A stretch of 12,983 nt of DNA, from assembly GCA_027858635.1 (NCBI GenBank), contig JAQICG010000370.1:1-12983 (forward strand). The letters are read 5' to 3'. Source of the stretch: Gammaproteobacteria bacterium (GTDB lineage Bacteria > Pseudomonadota > Gammaproteobacteria > SZUA-229). Under the pieces are notes generated by a model that worked only from the letters and a program-made list of their open reading frames with translations, did not search any database and had not been told where the DNA came from. The position numbers were made by a program, and so were the translations under genes. Below are positions 1 through 7,122 of this stretch, piece after piece. Every line of letters begins with the position of its first letter. Positions within the stretch are counted from its first letter, which is position 1.

Positions 1-92
1 GTGTGTTTTCAGTGTGATTCGATAACAGCAAAACCTACTAAAAAATGACCCCATCACTAAAAAACGGCTTTTGTCCGCCGCTGTTAATTTTA

Positions 93-144
93 TGATATGT
101 CGATAATATTGATAATAATCGACATGTTCTATTGATATGTCGAT
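93..144. promoter_or_regulatory. operator-like cluster of ATGTCGAT repeats
   Basis: The 12-mer TGATATGTCGAT occurs twice as a direct repeat (93-104 and 133-144). The inverse core ATCGACAT lies between them (118-125), so ATGTCGAT (97-104) and ATCGACAT (118-125) form an 8-bp inverted repeat with a 13-nt AT-rich spacer. Three half-sites of one octamer in about 50 bp of AT-rich DNA suggest a binding site for a dimeric regulator. No regulator gene is visible here and the gene it might control lies outside the window or has been lost. The assignment is inference from pattern alone. Confidence 0.35.
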
Positions 145-174
145 TGCATCAACATGTGGCCATCATTTGTACTT

Positions 175-211
175 CCTCGCGCCAATCTCCCTAAAACCGA
201 CAGACTCTTGG
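175..211. repeat. relic end of the CTAG inverted-repeat element
   Basis: This 37-nt stretch matches the reverse complement of the left end of the element at 11628-11795 at 31 of 37 positions by eye. The shared core is CCTAAA-N-CCGACAGACTC. Only one end is present here, so it is a truncated copy or deletion scar of that dispersed repeat family. Confidence 0.55.
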
Positions 212-290
212 AGCTGGAATAATATGGAACCATTCTCGTGCCTATATTGTTCATTTGGATAATATGGACGATCATTCTCTAAGATTTACC

Positions 291-320
291 ATCGTTCCCA
301 TGCCGGAACGTGAGAACGAT
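291..320. repeat. short copy of the ATCGTTCCCA palindromic repeat
   Basis: The stretch starts ATCGTTCCCA and ends CGTGAGAACGAT, the same two ends as the large hairpin array at 8905-9027. The central hairpins are missing. Flanking bases are also alike: ACC before, and CAATC after against GTAATC in the long copy. It appears to be an internally deleted member of that family. A 74-codon open frame over this region (255-479) is probably not a gene. Confidence 0.6.
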
Positions 321-508
321 ACAATCACAAGTCAGAACCACCTAAAAGTCGTGCTGATGTGGTTTAATACGGGGGAAATAATAAGGGAAAGGGAGTCACG
401 GTTTATAAAAATACCAATTAGATATAACTCGCTATCACGACAAAATAACAAATATCAATTGAGCTTATTAAGAAAATGACAGGTTCAATCAATAAGGAAG
501 CAAAGACA

Positions 509-649
509 ATGGCGTATTCATCACCACCTCAGACTATTCCGCAGGTACTAACAAGGCCTATGGAAAGGATACCCTTCAATCAAGACGCGCTGAGAATACA
601 TCCGTGTACGCTCGGCAGCAGCATCCTTGCTGCTGACGGTCTTGATTGA
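509..649 (+). pseudogene. possible truncated start of an unknown gene
   Basis: An ATG at 509 is preceded at good spacing by AAGGAAG (494-500), a convincing ribosome-binding site. The frame gives about 17 codons (beginning MAYSSPPQTIPQVL) and then enters the inverted-repeat element at 560, ending at TGA 647-649. One reading is the 5' end of a gene cut off by the element. It could equally be chance. No family is recognised and the N terminus does not resemble Mrr. Confidence 0.2.
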
Positions 650-665
650 AGGGTATCCTTTCCAT
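560..665. repeat. 106-bp element with perfect 27-bp inverted repeats
   Basis: The arms 560-586 and 639-665 are exact reverse complements over 27 nt (ATGGAAAGGATACCC... and ...GGGTATCCTTTCCAT). The 52-nt interior contains a second, smaller hairpin: CAGCAGC (616-622), ATCCTT loop, GCTGCTG (629-635). The result is a stem topped by an internal hairpin, as in MITE-like or large hairpin repeats. No transposase gene and no clear target-site duplication are seen. It sits directly against the 5' edge of the mrr remnant, so it may mark the deletion or insertion point that removed the rest of that gene. Confidence 0.8.
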
Positions 666-678
666 GTGACTCAATAGT

Positions 679-832
679 ACAAGAGAAGCAGTGAATAATC
701 TGGATATAAAAGTCGTACTGCTGGACGGCAAACAACTGGCAGAACTGATGATCGAACATAACCTTGGCGTAACGCGAAAAAAAATATACGAAGATGAAAC
801 ATCTGGACAGTGATTATTTTGGCGATGTATAG
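679..832 (+). pseudogene. mrr: Mrr-type restriction endonuclease, C-terminal remnant, frameshifted
   Basis: Read from about 679, the frame gives TREAVNNLDIKVVLLDGKQL and then AELMIEHNLGV. This is the pattern of the C-terminal end of Mrr-family endonucleases, where a hydrophobic strand and (L/I)DG-x-(Q/R)L-x-x-LMI-(D/E)-(H/Y)-N-x-GV precede the last few residues. The frame is then lost in or just after an A8 run (777-784). One nucleotide later the expected tail KHLDSDYFGDV resumes (797-829) and ends at TAG 830-832. Mrr proteins are about 300 residues and cleave methylated DNA, so only about 50 codons of the C terminus remain. The catalytic domain is absent, the 5' side ends at a TGA (667-669), and the inverted-repeat element abuts it. 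Motif match is from memory of the family. Confidence 0.7.
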
Positions 833-895
833 CGAAGGCAAAATCGATAACAACCAGACTTAAGAAAGGGTTTCTCCCGAAAGAGATTTTAAAGA

Positions 896-2851
896 ATGAA
901 TGAAAAAGAACCGAACATCGAAATGACAGGTGAATCGCTGGACGTTAGCGTACAACGCAAGCAGGAGTTAAAACAACTCTTTCCCGGTGTCTTTACTGAA
1001 ACTAAAAACGAAAAAGGCGAAGTGGTTGAGACCATCGACTTTGAAAAACTCAAAGCCGAGTTAGGTTCATTTAGCGATGTTTATGACGGCAAGCGCGAAC
1101 GCTATGGTATGGAGTGGCCGGGCAAACGCGATTGCATGAAACTGATACAACAGCCCAGCCGCGCTACGCTCAAACCCTGCCGCGAAGAATCGGTTGATTT
1201 CGACAGCACAGAAAATCTGTTCATCGAAGGCGATAACCTGGAAGTGCTCAAACTGCTGCAAAAAAGTTACTACGGCAAGGTGAAGATGATCTACATCGAT
1301 CCGCCTTACAACACCGGCAAAGAATTCATCTATCCCGACAAATATTCAGAGAGCCTGGAAACCTACATGGCCTACGCAGGTCTGGTGGATGATGAAGGCA
1401 AAAAATTCGCGACCAATACTGCTACCGAAGGACGCTTTCATACCAAGTGGCTGAATATGATGTATCCGAGGTTGTATTTGGCGCGGAATCTGTTGCGAGA
1501 GGATGGGGTTGTTTTTATCTCTATTGATGATAGTGAGCGCGAAAATATTCAGAAATTATTAGATGAAATTTTCGGTGAATTAAATTTTGTTGGCTCATTT
1601 ATCTGGCAGTCTAAGAAAGGGGGAGGGAGTGATAATACAAGGGTAGTGACTGATCATGAGTATGTTCTTTGTTTTGCTAAAGATATTGATCACATGATTT
1701 TATCTAGAATTGAGATTGCACCGGAGCCTCTTGATAGAGAAGATGATCAGGGGGCATATAGAAGAGGGCGAGAACTTAACAAATGGGGGGCTAATTCTAG
1801 ACGTGAAGATCGACCAACTATGTATTTCCCAATATCCGGACCTGATGGTGAAGATGTATATCCAATTCGAAATGATGGTGCAGAAGGATGTTGGAGATGG
1901 GGAAAAAAGAAAATGGACGAGGTCGTAGCACTAGGAAACGTTGAATTTTCAAAGAGAGATGATGGAACCTACATTGTTTACGAAAAAGTAAGAACTTTTG
2001 AACCAAGAGTAAAGCCACATAGGACATGGCTGAAAGATGTTGGTACAACAGCTGATGGATCAAAAACAGTAAAAGAATTATTTGATGAAGTGAAAGTTTT
2101 CGATTTCCCTAAACCGATCGAGCTATTAGAGAAAATAATATCTATTGGTGCTTCACAAAATGAATCTATAGTGCTGGATTTCTTTTCAGGATCTTGCTCG
2201 ACAGCTCATGCAGTAATTAATGCTAGTCGGGCTGATAGTGTTAAAAGAAATCACATAATGATTCAGCTTCCTGAGCTTTGTGATAATGAGTCTGAGTCAT
2301 ATAAGGCTGGTTACAAAACAATCGCCGACATCGGAAAAGAACGCATCCGCCGAGCCGCCCAAAAAATCCGCGACCAACAAAATTCCCAACTAGACCTAGT
2401 AGGTAAGGGCGATCTAGACCTAGGCTTCAAAGTCTTAAAACTGGACAAATCCAACTTCAAGCAATGGCAAACCCCCTCAACTGAAATCAACGCCGAACAG
2501 CTCGGTGAACAACTGGAACTGCACACCGACCACGTCGATCCTTATGCCACGCAGGAAGAAATTCTGTATGAGCTGTTGCTCAAGGCGGGGTTTGTACCGA
2601 CGTCTAAAGTTGACACACTTGAGTTGGCGGGTAAGTCGGTGTTTTCCATCGACGAGGGTGCTTTGCTGATTTGTCTTGAGGATGAACTGACCGCTGAGTT
2701 GATTGATGCGGTGGCTGAGCTTGAGCCGATGCAGTTTATCTGTCTGGATAAAGGCTTTAACGGCAATGACCAGCTCAAGGCGAATGCGGTGCAGACTTTT
2801 AAGTCGCGTGCGCAGAATGCTGAGGCCGAAATGGTCTTTAAGGTGGTATAG
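896..2851 (+). CDS. mod: type III restriction-modification DNA methyltransferase (Mod), N6-adenine type
   Basis: A 651-residue methyltransferase of the size usual for type III Mod. It would transfer a methyl group from S-adenosylmethionine to the exocyclic amino group of adenine in a short asymmetric site, and it provides target recognition for the Res subunit. Motif IV is DPPYNTG (residues 135-141), characteristic of N6-adenine methyltransferases. It lies ahead of motif I, DFFSGSCSTAHAV (about 428-440), which is the beta-class order. VVFISIDDSE (205-214) is also conserved in Mod proteins. The ATG at 896 follows a purine-rich stretch (GAAAGAG, about 879-885). The rhuM start lies 2 nt after the stop, so an operon is likely. 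Base composition is uneven: residues of about 215-475 are coded by AT-rich DNA, while both ends are GC-richer, suggesting an exchanged target-recognition block. The frame is intact, unlike res downstream. Confidence 0.93.
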   Translation: MNEKEPNIEMTGESLDVSVQRKQELKQLFPGVFTETKNEKGEVVETIDFEKLKAELGSFSDVYDGKRERYGMEWPGKRDCMKLIQQPSRATLKPCREESVDFDSTENLFIEGDNLEVLKLLQKSYYGKVKMIYIDPPYNTGKEFIYPDKYSESLETYMAYAGLVDDEGKKFATNTATEGRFHTKWLNMMYPRLYLARNLLREDGVVFISIDDSERENIQKLLDEIFGELNFVGSFIWQSKKGGGSDNTRVVTDHEYVLCFAKDIDHMILSRIEIAPEPLDREDDQGAYRRGRELNKWGANSRREDRPTMYFPISGPDGEDVYPIRNDGAEGCWRWGKKKMDEVVALGNVEFSKRDDGTYIVYEKVRTFEPRVKPHRTWLKDVGTTADGSKTVKELFDEVKVFDFPKPIELLEKIISIGASQNESIVLDFFSGSCSTAHAVINASRADSVKRNHIMIQLPELCDNESESYKAGYKTIADIGKERIRRAAQKIRDQQNSQLDLVGKGDLDLGFKVLKLDKSNFKQWQTPSTEINAEQLGEQLELHTDHVDPYATQEEILYELLLKAGFVPTSKVDTLELAGKSVFSIDEGALLICLEDELTAELIDAVAELEPMQFICLDKGFNGNDQLKANAVQTFKSRAQNAEAEMVFKVV

Positions 2852-2853
2852 GC

Positions 2854-3891
2854 ATGAGCGAGACCGGGCTTGGGGAGTTCCTCATTTATCAGTCTGAGTC
2901 GGGTGAGACCCGGCTGGAAGTGCGTATGTCGGGTGAGACGGTGTGGCTGTCTCAAAACTTAATGGCTGAGTTGTTTTCTACGACTAAGCAGAATATTGCC
3001 TTGCATTTAAAAAACATCTTTAAGGAACAGGAGCTTAGCGAATATTCAGTAGTAAAGGAATACTTGACTACTGCCGCTGATGGCAAAAACTACCGGACTA
3101 AATACTATAATCTGGATGCCATTATCTCGGTGGGGTATCGCATTAAGTCACATACCGCGACGCGTTTTCGCCAGTGGGCTACGCGTCAGTTGAAAGAGTA
3201 TCTGCTCAAGGGCTTTATCATGGATGATGTGCGTCTGAAGAATCCCGATCAGCCTTTTGATTATTTTGATGAGCTGATTCGGCGCATCCAGGATATCCGC
3301 ACATCCGAGAAGCGTTTTTATCGAAAAATCACTGATATTTATGCCACCAGTGTTGATTATGACCCGACGCTGGAGATTAGCATCGATTTTTTCAAAACTG
3401 TACAGAATAAGATGCATTGGGCAATTACCGGACATACCGCAGCGGAAATTATTCAGCAGCGGGCGGATAGTCAAAGACCGAATATGGGGTTAAGCAACTG
3501 GCGTGGCGATAAGGTGAGAAAGCAGGATGTAACGGTCGCCAAGAATTACCTGAGTGCCGATGAGTTGCAGACCTTGAATAACCTGGTCGAGCAGTATCTG
3601 ATTTTTGCTGAAGGCCAGGCGATGCGCCGTATTCCGATGAAGATGCGGGACTGGTTTAAAAAACTGGACGGTTTTTTAAGTTTGAATGATCGCAATATTC
3701 TCGATCATGCCGGGCGGGTCTCGCATCAAATGGCCAAAGAGATAGCAGAGTCGGAGTACGATAAATTTCAGCAGCAACACTTGCATAATGAGGCGATGCA
3801 GGCTGAGCGTGAAGATATCGCAGCGCTGGAAAAGCTGGAGTCAAAACTGGTTGCCAAAAAAGACAAATCAAAAAACAAGACAGAGGAGTGA
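2854..3891 (+). CDS. rhuM: RhuM-family protein (function unknown)
   Basis: A 345-residue protein of the RhuM family, first noted in a Salmonella pathogenicity island and frequently found next to restriction-modification genes. No biochemical activity is established. The N-terminal third holds the family signature: WLSQNLMAELFSTTKQNI (31-48), reminiscent of a helix-turn-helix; an AADGKNYRTKYYNLD segment (74-88); and ISVGYRIKS followed by FRQWATRQLKEYLLKG (105-120). The C-terminal half is predicted helical, with AGRVSHQMAKE near 290, and ends in a lysine-rich tail. AAGGTGG (2840-2846) is a good ribosome-binding site for the ATG at 2854. The stop overlaps the longest possible res start (GTG 3888), so mod, rhuM and res were one transcript. 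Its position between Mod and Res suggests an accessory or regulatory role in the system; that is inference. Confidence 0.85.
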   Translation: MSETGLGEFLIYQSESGETRLEVRMSGETVWLSQNLMAELFSTTKQNIALHLKNIFKEQELSEYSVVKEYLTTAADGKNYRTKYYNLDAIISVGYRIKSHTATRFRQWATRQLKEYLLKGFIMDDVRLKNPDQPFDYFDELIRRIQDIRTSEKRFYRKITDIYATSVDYDPTLEISIDFFKTVQNKMHWAITGHTAAEIIQQRADSQRPNMGLSNWRGDKVRKQDVTVAKNYLSADELQTLNNLVEQYLIFAEGQAMRRIPMKMRDWFKKLDGFLSLNDRNILDHAGRVSHQMAKEIAESEYDKFQQQHLHNEAMQAEREDIAALEKLESKLVAKKDKSKNKTEE

Positions 3892-3893
3892 GT

Positions 3894-6843
3894 GTGGCTA
3901 TCCTAAAGTTTAAATTCGACGGCAATCTGGATTACCAGCATAAAGCCATTGCCTCGGTGGTTAATTTGTTTGAAGGCCAGCCGCTGGCTAACGAGACTTA
4001 TTCGGTGACTTTAGGGCGGCAGGCGGGTGGTAGTCAGTTATCACTGAGCGAAGAATCATTTGGCAATATTGCGGCGGTCGCCAATCAACTTGTTTTGACT
4101 GATGAATTGTTGCTTGAAAATCTGCACAAGGTGCAGGAAGCTAATAACGTGCCAAAGCAGACCGAGTTTGAAGGGCGACATTTTTCGGTATAAATGGAAA
4201 CCGGCACGGGTAAAACGTATGTTTATTTGCGTTCTATTTTTGAGCTGAATAAAAAATACGGCTTTACCAAGTTCATTATTGTTGTGCCGAGTGTGGCGAT
4301 TCGTGAGGGCGTGCAGAAAAGTATTCAGATAATGCGCGAGCATTTTAAGGAGTTGTATGATCAGGTGCCGTTTGATGCCTTTGTTTACGATTCGAAAAAG
4401 CTGGGGCAGGTGCGCCAGTTTGCTACCACCAATAAAATCCAGATTATGGTGGTGAATGTTCAGGCCTTTGATAAAGCGACGGCGATTATGCATCAGGAAA
4501 ACGACCGGCTGTCAGGTTGTCGCCCGATTGATTTTATCCGTGCCGCCCAGCCGATTATGATTATTGATGAACCACAGTCGGTAGAGGGTGATACGCGTAA
4601 GGAGCAAACCAAACGCGCCAAAGCACTGGAGAGCATGAACCCGCTCTGTACATTGCGATATTCCGCAACCCATAAAAACCCTTATAACCTGCTTTATGTG
4701 CTTAACCCTATTGATGCTTACGATATGCGTTTGGTGAAGCGAATCGAGGTCGCCAGTCTGGTAGAAGATCAAAGCTTTAATACAACTTTTGTTGCTTTGA
4801 AAAGCGTTGATAACAAAAATGGCATTAAAGCTAAATTACAGATTAATGTGGATGAGAAAGGCGGACCCAAAAAGAAAGCGCTGACGGTGAAACACGGCGA
4901 TGATTTGTTTGTGAAATCGAAAGAGAGGCAGGAATATCAACATGGCTGGATTGTCGCCAATGTCAGTTGTGAACCGGGTATCGAACATATTGAATTTAGC
5001 AATGGCCAGATTATAAGGCTGGGCGAAGACCTTGGTGGCCTGGGTGATGATTTAACGCGTGCTCAGGTTTTTGAAACCGTTGAACAGCATCTAAAAAAAG
5101 AACTGGCAGTACGTGGTAAGGGTATTAAGGCTCTTTCTCTGTTCTTTATCGACAAGGTGGCTAATTATCGTGTGTATAACAATGACGGCACAACTTCACT
5201 GGGAAAGATAGGTGAATGGTTCGAGCAGGCTTATGAAGAAGTTCGTAATAAACCGTTGTATAGAAATGTACTAAATTTTGATGTAAATGAAGTGCATGAT
5301 GGTTATTTCTCACAGGATAAGCAGGGCAGAGACAAGGATACAACGGGTTGAACCAAAGATGATGAAGACACCTTTGCAAAAATCATGAGAAACAAAGAGC
5401 AGCTGCTTTCTCAGGAGGAGCCGCTGCGTTTTATTTTCTCGCACAGTGCCTTGAGAGAGGGCTGGGATAATCCCAATGTGTTCCAGATCTGTACCTTGAA
5501 CGAAACAAAATCTCAGGATAAAAAGCGTCAGGAAATTGGTCGTGGATTACGTCTTCCGGTCAATCAGTATGGCGATCGTGTGCATGATGCAACTGTAAAC
5601 CGTCTTACTGTAATAGCGAATGAATCGTATGATGACTTTGCCCGTCAGTTACAAAATGAGTTTGAAGATGATTATGGCATTAAATTCGGTGTGGTTGATG
5701 TTACTGTTTTTGCTAAACTGGCTAATCCTGAAGCGGAAGAATATGTGCCTTTAGGACATGAAGCATCAAAACAGATTTACGATTCTTTAGTCAGTGAGAA
5801 TTATATTAATGATGATGGCGAAATTCTGGATAAGTTCGATCCAAAAAATCAACATTTCTCACTTCAATTGCCCGAAGAGTGGGCGCATATCCGATCGCAG
5901 GTTGTTGATGAATGAATTAAATAAATATGTATTTACCCATCGCGTTGTTAATGCACGTGATAGACGAGATCTAATACTGCGCAAAGATGTAACACTTGAT
6001 CCTGAATTTATTGAATTGTGGAACCGAATTACTCAACGGACACGATATCGAGTTAGTTTTGATACGGACAGATTAATAAGGCTAACAGCACAGGCGATTA
6101 GTGATATGCCTCCTATTTATAAAACACGCATTACCACAGAGCTATATAGCCAGAGCATGACACAAGCAGGGATTGAAGGGCAGCAGGTTTCTGGTGGTGT
6201 GCGTGAAATTAATAGTCATATTGATTTGCCTGATCTGCTGGCTTATTTGCAGAATAGCACTGAGCTGACACGACATACACTTGTACGCATATTAAAAGAA
6301 TCGGGACGATTAGATGATTTTATTCTTAATCCTCAGATTTTTATTAATCAGGTAAGTGACTATATCCAAAGAGAGCTGCACAGTGTCACTGTCAAAGGTA
6401 TTCAGTATGAAAAAATTGGTGGCTCTGTCTACGAAATGCACCAGATGGAAGAAGAGGCTGAAAGAGGTATCGCCAGATATCTGAGTAATCTGTATGAAGT
6501 TCAGAATCTCGATAAAACTTTATATGATTATGTTGAGTACGATTCCGATGTGGAAAAAGAGTTTGCTAGATCATGTGATAATGATGAGCGAGTAAAGTTT
6601 TACTGCAAGCTTCCATCTCAATACAAAGTTGACACACCTGTCGGACCCTATAACCCTGATTGGGCGCTAGTCACTGAAAACGAAGAAAAACTTTATCTGA
6701 TTAGAGAAACCAAAAGTACAAGAAACCTTGCTGAGCTGCGTGACAAGGAGCGCGATAAAATTGCCTGTGGTCAAAAACACTATGAGGCAATAGGTGTTGA
6801 TTATGATGTGGTGACTTCGTTGAGTGAGGTGTTGAATGGATGA
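3894..6843 (+). pseudogene. res: type III restriction enzyme Res subunit (helicase-endonuclease), broken by two stops and a frameshift
   Basis: Joined across its breaks this is about 980 codons, the normal size of type III Res, the ATP-dependent translocase and nuclease that cuts with Mod. All key motifs survive: Walker A METGTGKT (4194-4217), motif II DEPQ (4566-4577), SAT in LRYSATH (about 4653-4673), REGWDNPNVF (about 5454-5483), QEIGRGLRLP (5529-5558), and a PD-(D/E)xK nuclease site with NPDWA (D at 6658-6660) and RETKST (E 6706-6708, K 6712-6714). The breaks are TAA at 4191-4193 just before Walker A, TGA at 5349-5351 with the same frame open beyond it, and a +1 shift at 5908-5917. Start: GTG 3894 fits AGAGGAG (3882-3888) better than GTG 3888. 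With the breaks real, no full-length enzyme is made. Sequencing error at three sites, or translation as separate pieces, are less likely alternatives. Confidence 0.88.
5908..5917 (+). repeat. 4-bp tandem duplication that shifts the res frame
   Basis: The sequence ATGAATGAAT has a 4-nt period. Removing one copy restores a continuous reading QVVDELNKYVFTHR across the junction, joining the upstream frame to the downstream frame. The duplication also creates an overlapping stop (TGA 5913-5915) and start (ATG 5908-5910). Confidence 0.75.
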
Positions 6844-6915
6844 ATGTAAACAAATGATTCATATTTGAGGTCAGAGTAAAAACTAATTGATCGCTAGCTG
6901 TAAATGGAGTTAAAA

Positions 6916-7011
6916 ATAGGGGGTGACGGGGTCGGTTATGGTAACTATGTAGAATAGATAACCTGCCTGTTCTTCCTCAAAATGGCCGATGAGCGCGAGC
7001 ATGTTGAAGTG
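6916..7011 (+). pseudogene. hsdM: type I restriction methyltransferase HsdM, N-terminal fragment with amber stop
   Basis: One frame reads DGVGYGNYVE, then TAG (6955-6957), then ITCLFFLKMADERE. This is the conserved N-terminal helical segment of HsdM, whose usual form is (D)DGV-x-Y-x-x-YVEQIT-x-LLFLKMADER. The stop falls exactly on the normally conserved Gln, so a CAG-to-TAG change explains it. HsdM is the methyltransferase subunit of type I systems and is about 500 residues; only about 30 codons remain. No catalytic NPPF/Y motif, hsdS or hsdR is in the window. After GTG 7009-7011 the frame enters repeat-derived sequence and stops at TAA about 7039. Confidence 0.65.
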
Positions 7012-7081
7012 CCCTCACCTCAATCCTCTCCCAGAAATTAAAGGGAACGAAGGGATTAAAAATTGATCAAATAGTGGGTGG

Positions 7082-7111
7082 TTGTTAGTATCACTTGCGG
7101 ATATTTATACA
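7082..7111 (+). promoter_or_regulatory. possible sigma-70 promoter of selO
   Basis: TTGTTA (7082-7087) and TATACA (7106-7111) lie 18 nt apart, each four of six to consensus. Transcription would begin only a few bases before the ATG at 7123, giving a nearly leaderless mRNA, which would agree with the lack of a ribosome-binding site there. Weak evidence. Confidence 0.3.
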
Positions 7112-7122
7112 TTCATTAGCAA

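Larger units (their letters stand above)
6844..7122. other. 279-bp gene-free scar with repeat remnants
   Basis: No intact gene is present. Just after res lies TGAGGTCAGAGTAAAA (about 6867-6882), which resembles palindromic repeats often seen beside IS200-like transposases. The hsdM relic follows (about 6916-7011), then CCCTCACCTCAATCCTCTCC (7012-7031), which looks like a degenerate copy of the widespread CCCTCACCCCAACCCTCTCC repeat. The patchwork suggests several deletion or insertion events. Repeat family assignments are from memory and tentative. Confidence 0.4.

Noticed and set aside
93..144. CRISPR array
   Set aside because: There are only two copies of a 12-mer with one 28-nt gap and an inverted half-site; repeat length and number do not fit a CRISPR.
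255..479. 74-codon open frame near the left edge
   Set aside because: It covers the short palindromic repeat, has no ribosome-binding site and no recognisable family, so it is most likely chance.
4191..5351. Stop-codon reassignment to explain readable TAA, TGA and TAG
   Set aside because: TAG, TGA and TAA all end intact genes in this window (mod, rhuM, purK and others), so a changed code is not supported.
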